Assembly: GCF_000817815.1 (NCBI RefSeq)
Contig: NZ_JPRD01000018.1
Span: 1-61,802 of the forward strand
Length of the DNA stretch: 61,802 nucleotides
From: Vibrio owensii CAIM 1854 = LMG 25443
Lineage (GTDB): Bacteria; Pseudomonadota; Gammaproteobacteria; Enterobacterales; Vibrionaceae
Direction of reading: 5' to 3'
The position numbers and the translations under genes were made by a program. Positions 53,065 through 61,802 of the stretch are shown piece after piece. How positions within the stretch are numbered: position 1 is the stretch's first letter; each line of letters opens with the position of its first letter. The notes beneath the pieces are model-generated. The model saw nothing but the letters and a program-made list of their open reading frames with translations, searched no databases and was not told the DNA's origin.

Positions 53065-54006
53065 GTGGAATTAGAAGACATCTATCGTCGAGATCTGAAC
53101 TTATTGGTCGCATTACGTGTGTTGATCGAAGAGAGCAGTGTCAGTAAAGCAGCAACGCGTCTCAATTTAAGCCAGTCGGCAATGAGTCGTGTGCTAGGGC
53201 GTTTACGCGACCTGCTTGGTGATCCGCTGTTTACGCGTCAAGGTCAGCACTTGATCCCAACTCAAAAAGCGTTAGAAATTGATCGTTCTTTGGGTGAGCC
53301 TTTGGAGTCACTACGCCAATTACTTTCTCCACGTGAGTTTGATCCACGCAGTTGCGATCAGACGTTTAATATCGCCACGACTGACTACGCGATGCAAACC
53401 ATTCTGCCCTTCGCATTGCCACGTATTTATCAAGAAGCGCCTAACGTGTCGTTTAACTTCTTGCCACTGCAACACGACCGCTTATCTGATCAATTAACAT
53501 ATGAAGGCGCGGACTTAGCGATTTGTCGCCCTACAGGTCCTGTGGAGCCACTACGTAGTGAAGTGCTAGGGCGAGTCGGTGTGCTATGCATGCTCTCCAA
53601 GCAACATCCATTAGCCGATAAAGAGATGAGTCTGGATGATTACCTCAGTCATCCGCATGCCATGATTGCCATCAGCGATGGGGTTAAGGCGCTGATTGAG
53701 CAAGCGCTGGTGGAGAAGCCGCAACGTCAGATGGTATTGCGCGCTTATCACTTGGAAGCGGCGCTGGCGATTGTCGATACTCTGCCAATTATCATTACCG
53801 TACCAGCCGATTTAGCGTACTTGGTTGCTGATCGCTATGACTTAGTAGTGAAGCCATTACCATTCCAATTCACGCCGTTTGAATATTCGATGATTTGGCA
53901 TGCGCGTTGCGAGCACTCTCCCGCTCAAGAATGGTTGCGTGCCGTGGTTCGTGAAGAATGTAGTCGTCTGATTGCTAAGCGAATTGAAGATATGGGATTG
54001 GACTGA
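53065..54006 (+). CDS. LysR-type transcriptional regulator
   Basis: 313 residues from a GTG at 53065 (ELEDIYRRDLNLLVAL), chosen because the longer frame starts at a TTG in a terminator and would not be translated sensibly. N-terminal winged helix (VSKAATRLNLSQSAMSRVLGRL, near 32) and a C-terminal PBP2-type sensor domain with NodD-like features. It converges on acuI; its target is unknown. Confidence 0.85.
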   Translation: MELEDIYRRDLNLLVALRVLIEESSVSKAATRLNLSQSAMSRVLGRLRDLLGDPLFTRQGQHLIPTQKALEIDRSLGEPLESLRQLLSPREFDPRSCDQTFNIATTDYAMQTILPFALPRIYQEAPNVSFNFLPLQHDRLSDQLTYEGADLAICRPTGPVEPLRSEVLGRVGVLCMLSKQHPLADKEMSLDDYLSHPHAMIAISDGVKALIEQALVEKPQRQMVLRAYHLEAALAIVDTLPIIITVPADLAYLVADRYDLVVKPLPFQFTPFEYSMIWHARCEHSPAQEWLRAVVREECSRLIAKRIEDMGLD

Positions 54007-54030
54007 TTTTTCCGATAATCGAAAAAGCAA

Positions 54031-54053
54031 AAAGCCGGGCATGACCCGGCTTT
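54031..54053. terminator. Bidirectional terminator between LysR gene and acuI
   Basis: AAAGCCGGG pairs with CCCGGCTTT around CATGA, with A/T tracts on both sides. Confidence 0.88.
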
Positions 54054-54078
54054 GTTTATTCTATCGAAGGGTTAACGC

Positions 54079-55059
54079 TTATAGCTTGATAACCACGCGA
54101 CCAGTTACTTGGCCGTTTGTGATGTCTTCAGCGTATTTTGGTGCTTCCGCTAGTTCAACTTCAGTACAAGCTTGTTCGAAGTAGCTGTCTGGTAGCAGCT
54201 CAACCAATTTTTCCCATGCTGCAGTACGTTTTTCAAATGGGCATGAAACAGAATCCACACCTTGTAGACGAACGTTACGTAGGATGAACGGCATCACTGT
54301 GGTTGGTAGATCGAAGCCACCTGCAAGACCACAAGCTGCAACTGCACTGTTGTAATCCATTTGCGCCAATACTTTTGCTAGCACTTTGCTGCCCACAGTA
54401 TCAACCGCACCTGCCCATACTTGCTTCTCAAGCGGACGTGCTGGCTCTTCAAATTCAACGCGGTCGATGATGCGACTAGCACCAAGTTTTTCTAGTAGTG
54501 GGCCGTTTTTCTCTACGCGGCCTGTCACTGCAGCAACTTTGTAGCCAAGCTGTGCTAGAAGCGTTACTGCTACTGAGCCTACACCGCCACTTGCGCCAGT
54601 TACTAGGATTTCGCCGTTTTCAGGTTTGATGCCTGCATCAAGCAGTGCTTGAACACATAGCATGCCAGTGAAGCCAGCAGTACCCACCATCATTGCTTTC
54701 TTGCTGTCTAGACCTTTTGGGAGTGGTACCAGCCAATCCGCTTTTAGACGAGCGCGCTGAGACATACCGCCCCAATGGTTTTCACCTACACCCCAACCAG
54801 TAAGAACAACTTTGTCGCCTGCTTGGTAGCGGTCGTCTTCTGAGCTTACTACTGTACCTGCTAGGTCAATACCCGGCACCATCGGGAAGTTACGGATGAT
54901 TTTACCTTTACCTGTAATTGCAAGACCGTCTTTGTAGTTCAACGATGAGTAATCAACGTCAATCAGAACGTCGCCTTCAGGCAGTTGTGTTTCATCGATT
55001 TGCTCGATGCTAGCGATAGTACGTTTGTCTTCTTGATTTAGAACTAGAGCATTAAACAT
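54079..55059 (-). CDS. acuI: AcuI-type acrylyl-CoA reductase / quinone oxidoreductase (MDR family)
   Basis: Zinc-free medium-chain reductase, 326 residues, NADPH-dependent: Rossmann motif VTGASGGVGSVAVTLLAQLG near 150 and the DYSSLNYKDGLAITG N-terminal motif. AcuI homologues reduce acrylyl-CoA, relevant to DMSP breakdown in marine bacteria, but many vibrio members are general quinone oxidoreductases. The start is ATG at 55059 with GGAGAA seven bases before it; an upstream frame extension is rejected. Confidence 0.82.
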   Translation of the reverse strand: MFNALVLNQEDKRTIASIEQIDETQLPEGDVLIDVDYSSLNYKDGLAITGKGKIIRNFPMVPGIDLAGTVVSSEDDRYQAGDKVVLTGWGVGENHWGGMSQRARLKADWLVPLPKGLDSKKAMMVGTAGFTGMLCVQALLDAGIKPENGEILVTGASGGVGSVAVTLLAQLGYKVAAVTGRVEKNGPLLEKLGASRIIDRVEFEEPARPLEKQVWAGAVDTVGSKVLAKVLAQMDYNSAVAACGLAGGFDLPTTVMPFILRNVRLQGVDSVSCPFEKRTAAWEKLVELLPDSYFEQACTEVELAEAPKYAEDITNGQVTGRVVIKL

Positions 55060-55214
55060 AAGGTTCTCCGATTGTGCGGTAGCGTGACTCTGGGTCACAT
55101 GCAGCAAGATATCAACTGCTGCTAAGTGTATGTCTTCTTTGTCTATGAATAAAATGAAACTTGAGCATTTAATGTATGCTTTTTGTGCATGTAAGCAATA
55201 TTTAGCGTAAAACA

Positions 55215-55239
55215 AAGGGCGACATCAGATGCCGCCCTT
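55215..55239 (-). terminator. Terminator of the fadBA operon
   Basis: AAGGGCGACA pairs with TGCCGCCCTT (one mismatch). On the minus strand TGTTTT follows. Confidence 0.75.
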
Positions 55240-55325
55240 AAGTGTAATACTAAAAATTTTCAGTATTGGTTCATTTGCTCGTGATTGTTGGATTGATCAC
55301 TACAACCTAGCGTTTCTCAAGCAAA

Positions 55326-58687
<3,362 letters not shown>

Positions 58688-58796
58688 TGTCTATCTCCAT
58701 GACATACAATCTTGGATTGTCTGTATACCAATTTGATGCGGGCTGAGCGCCTGTAGGGCAAGAAATTGATATAGAGGAAAGTCGTTTTATTTATTG

Positions 58797-58813
58797 TTCT
58801 GGTTAGACCAGTG
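58797..58813. promoter_or_regulatory. FadR operator upstream of fadB
   Basis: TTCTGGTTAGACCAGTG is close to the FadR consensus, with the palindromic halves CTGGT and ACCAG intact. It lies 110 bases upstream of fadB and 143 before yigZ, between divergent genes. Confidence 0.8.
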
Positions 58814-58955
58814 AAGTTAGTTTGGACTTCGGATTGGTTAATTTCAATACATTTTTTAAACAAGTGTTTAACATTGTGCGCTAAGGCAGATCTTATGCGA
58901 CTCACAATTACCTCTCGTGATAGACTCTGAACAAAGAGAAAAGTGACCTAATCCT

Positions 58956-59579
58956 ATGAATGACCTGCCTTATCTGATTCCTGCTCAGCCTGCTCAATTT
59001 GAAGAAGAGATCAAAAAGAGTGTCTTTATTACTTACTTAGCACACACGCCAAGCGTGGAAGCGGCGAAAGCATTCGTTGAACAGATCAAAACCAAGCATG
59101 CTGATGCAAGACATAACTGCTGGGGATTTGTTGCAGGTCGACCAGAAGACTCGATGAAGTGGGGCTTTAGTGATGATGGGGAACCGTCAGGGACGGCAGG
59201 TAAACCGATCCTTGCTCAGCTATCTGGTTCCGGAGTTGGAGAAATTACGGCTGTAGTCACTCGATATTCTGGCGGCATTAAGCTTGGCACAGGTGGTTTG
59301 GTTAAAGCTTATGGCGGCGGCGTGCAACAAGCGCTCAAGCTGCTTCAAACAATTGAGAAAAAAATAACCACAAAACTCCGACTAGAGTTAGACTATGGGT
59401 TTATGCCTATCGCACAGTCGCTTATGCCCCAGTTTGGTGTGGTTGAAGTGGATGCTGAATACAGCGATCAGGTGGTATTAGTGGTGGAAATTGAGCTACG
59501 TGAAGTGAGCGCGTTTACCCAAGCTATCATCAACAAAAGTGGTGCAAAGGCAATTGTCACCCCACTAGACGGACAATAA
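58956..59579 (+). CDS. yigZ: YigZ family protein (IMPACT/YvyE family)
   Basis: 207 residues: an N-terminal UPF0029/IMPACT fold (HNCWGFVAG, DDGEPSGTAGKPIL near 77, SGGIKLGTGGLVKAYGGG) and a C-terminal ferredoxin-like domain. Family members bind translation factors or nucleotides; the precise role in bacteria is not settled. It precedes trkH, as in enterics. Confidence 0.9.
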   Translation: MNDLPYLIPAQPAQFEEEIKKSVFITYLAHTPSVEAAKAFVEQIKTKHADARHNCWGFVAGRPEDSMKWGFSDDGEPSGTAGKPILAQLSGSGVGEITAVVTRYSGGIKLGTGGLVKAYGGGVQQALKLLQTIEKKITTKLRLELDYGFMPIAQSLMPQFGVVEVDAEYSDQVVLVVEIELREVSAFTQAIINKSGAKAIVTPLDGQ

Positions 59580-59625
59580 TGAAAAATAGGAAGCCACAGG
59601 GACAGCTTCGCTAGTCAATCAATCC

Positions 59626-61083
59626 ATGCAATTTCGTTCAATTATTCGAATCGTCGGGCTATTGCTCGCACTTTTTAGTGTCACAATGCTCGCGCCTGCG
59701 CTGGTTGCGCTTATCTATCGAGATGGTGCGGGTGTACCTTTTGTCACGACTTTCTTCGTACTTCTTGTATGCGGTGGGATCTGTTGGTTCCCAAATCGCA
59801 GGCACAAACACGAGCTAAAAGCACGTGATGGCTTCCTTATTGTTGTTCTTTTCTGGACTGTACTTGGCAGTGCTGGCTCTATCCCTTTTCTGATCTCAGA
59901 TAACCCCAATGTGTCTGTGACTGACGCCTTTTTTGAGTCCTTCTCTGCTTTAACAACAACGGGTGCGACGGTGATTGTCGGGCTCGACGAGTTGCCAAAA
60001 GCGATTCTCTTTTATCGCCAGCTGCTACAGTGGTTTGGCGGTATGGGTATCATCGTGTTGGCGGTAGCCATTCTTCCTGTTCTTGGTATCGGTGGTATGC
60101 AGCTGTATCGTGCCGAAATACCGGGACCGGTAAAAGATACTAAGATGACCCCGCGTATTGCTGAGACAGCAAAAGCACTGTGGTACATCTATTTGAGTTT
60201 GACTATCGCATGTGCCGTGGCATTTTGGTTGGCTGGTATGACGCCATTTGATGCTATCAGTCATAGCTTCTCCACCATTGCTATCGGTGGCTTCTCTACG
60301 CACGACGCCAGCATGGGCTATTTCGATAGCTATGCCATTAACATGATTACCGTTGTCTTCTTGTTAATCTCAGCATGTAACTATTCTTTGCACTTCGCCG
60401 CGTTTGCGTCTGGCGGCGTGCACCCTAAATACTATTGGAAAGATCCAGAGTTCCGCGCGTTCATCTTTATACAAGTTGTTTTGTTCTTGGTGTGCTTCTT
60501 ATTATTGTTGAATCACCATTCTTACGACTCAACCTATGATGCATTCGATCAAGCGCTTTTTCAGACCGTGTCCATCTCAACCACGGCTGGCTTTACCACA
60601 ACCGGCTTTGCTGATTGGCCATTATTCTTACCAGTGTTGTTGTTGTTCTCTTCTTTTATAGGTGGTTGTGCTGGTTCGACTGGCGGTGGCATGAAAGTGA
60701 TCCGTATTCTGCTACTGACCTTACAAGGTGCGCGTGAGCTGAAGCGTTTGGTGCACCCTCGTGCGGTTTACACCATCAAAGTGGGTGGCAGTGCGCTACC
60801 GCAACGTGTCGTTGATGCGGTTTGGGGATTCTTCTCTGCTTACGCTTTGGTATTCGTGGTTTGTATGTTGGGCTTGATTGCTACAGGGATGGACGAGCTA
60901 AGCGCATTCTCTGCGGTCGCTGCAACGCTCAATAACTTAGGTCCAGGCTTGGGTGAAGTTGCGCTTCACTTTGGCGATGTGAACGACAAAGCAAAATGGG
61001 TATTGATTGTTTCTATGCTGTTTGGACGTTTGGAAATCTTTACCTTACTTATTCTACTTACGCCGACGTTTTGGCGTAGCTAA
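59626..61083 (+). CDS. trkH: Trk system potassium uptake protein TrkH
   Basis: K+ channel-like subunit gated by TrkA, 485 residues (E. coli 483), with four filter loops recognisable as TTTGATV, TIAIGGFST, STTAGFTTTGF and NNLGPGLG. About ten or more TM helices. hemG starts nine bases after the stop. Confidence 0.95.
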   Translation: MQFRSIIRIVGLLLALFSVTMLAPALVALIYRDGAGVPFVTTFFVLLVCGGICWFPNRRHKHELKARDGFLIVVLFWTVLGSAGSIPFLISDNPNVSVTDAFFESFSALTTTGATVIVGLDELPKAILFYRQLLQWFGGMGIIVLAVAILPVLGIGGMQLYRAEIPGPVKDTKMTPRIAETAKALWYIYLSLTIACAVAFWLAGMTPFDAISHSFSTIAIGGFSTHDASMGYFDSYAINMITVVFLLISACNYSLHFAAFASGGVHPKYYWKDPEFRAFIFIQVVLFLVCFLLLLNHHSYDSTYDAFDQALFQTVSISTTAGFTTTGFADWPLFLPVLLLFSSFIGGCAGSTGGGMKVIRILLLTLQGARELKRLVHPRAVYTIKVGGSALPQRVVDAVWGFFSAYALVFVVCMLGLIATGMDELSAFSAVAATLNNLGPGLGEVALHFGDVNDKAKWVLIVSMLFGRLEIFTLLILLTPTFWRS

Positions 61084-61092
61084 GGGGAAATC

Positions 61093-61620
61093 GTGGCAAA
61101 AGCATTATTTCTATATTCCTCCCGTGAAGGGCAGACAAAAAAAATTCTCCACTATATAGATGAGAAGCTAACAGACTTCGAATGCGAGCTGGTGGATTTA
61201 CATAATGTTGAGACGATTGATTTTAGCCAATACGACAGGGTATTGATTGGAGCGTCTATTCGTTATGGTCATCTTAATAAGAAGCTGTACCAGTTTATTG
61301 AGCGAAACCTCAATCAACTTGAACAAAGTAAAGTAGCGTTTTTCTGCGTAAACCTAACTGCTCGTAAAGAAGACCAAGGAAAGGATACGCCAGAAGGCAG
61401 CGCTTACATTCGTAAGTTCCTAATTAAGTCGCCTTGGAAACCAACCTTAATCGGTGTTTTTGCTGGTGCTCTTTATTACCCACGTTACGGATGGTTCGAC
61501 AAAACGATGATTAAGTTCATTATGTCGATGACAGATGGTGAAACCGATACGACCAAAGAAGTGGAATACACCAATTGGGAAAAAGTGGCTCTTTTCGCAG
61601 ATAAATTCAAAGAACTGTAG
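61093..61620 (+). CDS. hemG: Menaquinone-dependent protoporphyrinogen oxidase
   Basis: Long-chain flavodoxin-like heme biosynthesis enzyme, 175 residues, starting KALFLYSSREGQTKKI (FMN phosphate loop). It oxidises protoporphyrinogen IX at the membrane. The GTG start has AAGGGGAAA upstream. It is just before an rRNA operon, the enteric arrangement yigZ-trkH-hemG-rrn. Confidence 0.94.
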   Translation: MAKALFLYSSREGQTKKILHYIDEKLTDFECELVDLHNVETIDFSQYDRVLIGASIRYGHLNKKLYQFIERNLNQLEQSKVAFFCVNLTARKEDQGKDTPEGSAYIRKFLIKSPWKPTLIGVFAGALYYPRYGWFDKTMIKFIMSMTDGETDTTKEVEYTNWEKVALFADKFKEL

Positions 61621-61666
61621 AAATAACGTGCTCTTTTGACCGCTTTTGACGCAAATTTATCCGAAC

Positions 61667-61727
61667 GATAAAAAAAATCAAAAAAACGAGAAAAAGGGCT
61701 TGCCAATGTGATCGCAATCTCTATAAT
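61667..61727 (+). promoter_or_regulatory. rRNA operon P1 promoter with UP-like element
   Basis: TTGCCA (61700-61705) and TATAAT (61722-61727) are 16 bases apart and a GC-rich discriminator GCCACC follows, as in rrn P1. An A-rich tract (61669-61699) upstream resembles an UP element. Confidence 0.8.
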
Positions 61728-61733
61728 GCCACC

Positions 61734-61802
61734 TCGCTGACACGGCAACGCTTCGAAGCTTAGGTTTCGAAAGTAAGAAGCTAAGTTAGCAAGCCAATTA
61801 GC
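61734..61802 (+). other. rRNA operon leader (5' part only)
   Basis: Transcribed leader with hairpin-forming repeats GCTTCGAAGC and TTTCGAAA, of the sort that precede 16S rRNA. The 16S gene is beyond the window. Assignment rests on the promoter type and on the hemG-rrn order known from relatives. Confidence 0.6.

Noticed and set aside
55060..55215. N-terminal extension of acuI
   Set aside because: The ATG at 55059 has a good ribosome site and fits the family length; the extension looks noncoding.

Overview
The window looks like the replication-origin region of the large chromosome of a Vibrio, probably of the Harveyi clade (V. parahaemolyticus/alginolyticus/campbellii relatives). Three things support this: the gene order mnmG - oriC - mioC - mnmE - yidC - yidD - rnpA - rpmH - amino-acid ABC transporter - dnaA - dnaN - recF - gyrB, the protein sequences, and a Vibrio-type DUF2860 outer-membrane protein. 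The exact species cannot be fixed by reading alone. No insertion sequences, prophage, CRISPR or tRNA genes were seen, and nearly all of the window is intact core genome.

Layout. 1-3.6 kb: a YihG-type acyltransferase, a DUF2860 beta-barrel protein and the ComM/YifB ATPase. 3.8-10.4 kb: a complete ilvL-ilvGMEDA branched-chain amino-acid operon with a leader peptide and attenuator. 10.4-16.2 kb: a membrane diguanylate cyclase, the divergent punR/punC pair, and a divergent solute-binding protein/permease pair with no ATPase. 16.3-24.7 kb: glmU and the nine-gene atpIBEFHAGDC operon. 24.9-29.1 kb: parB, parA, rsmG and mnmG. 29.13-29.60 kb: oriC, with an AT-rich unwinding region, DnaA boxes and 14 GATC sites. 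29.6-34.2 kb: mioC, mnmE, yidC, yidD, rnpA and rpmH (44 codons), all reading toward oriC. 34.2-36.5 kb: a polar amino-acid ABC transporter. 36.9-43.0 kb: dnaA-dnaN-recF-gyrB. 43.0-50.8 kb: a small heat-shock protein, avtA, a MalS-like lipoprotein amylase and glyQ/glyS. 51.1-55.1 kb: a Mn2+ (yybP-ykoY) riboswitch with the manganese exporter mneA, two small membrane proteins flanking tusA, a LysR regulator and acuI. 55.3-61.8 kb: fadBA, yigZ, trkH, hemG and the promoter and leader of an rRNA operon whose 16S gene lies beyond the window.

The coding content is conventional. The most informative signals are in RNA and DNA control elements: the ilv attenuator, oriC and the DnaA boxes upstream of dnaA, a ROSE-like RNA thermometer at the small heat-shock gene, the manganese riboswitch with a possible crossing-helix expression platform, terminator-like hairpins between a binding-protein gene and its permease gene, and a FadR operator upstream of fadB. 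No clearly undescribed multi-gene system was found; the findings list says what deserves testing.
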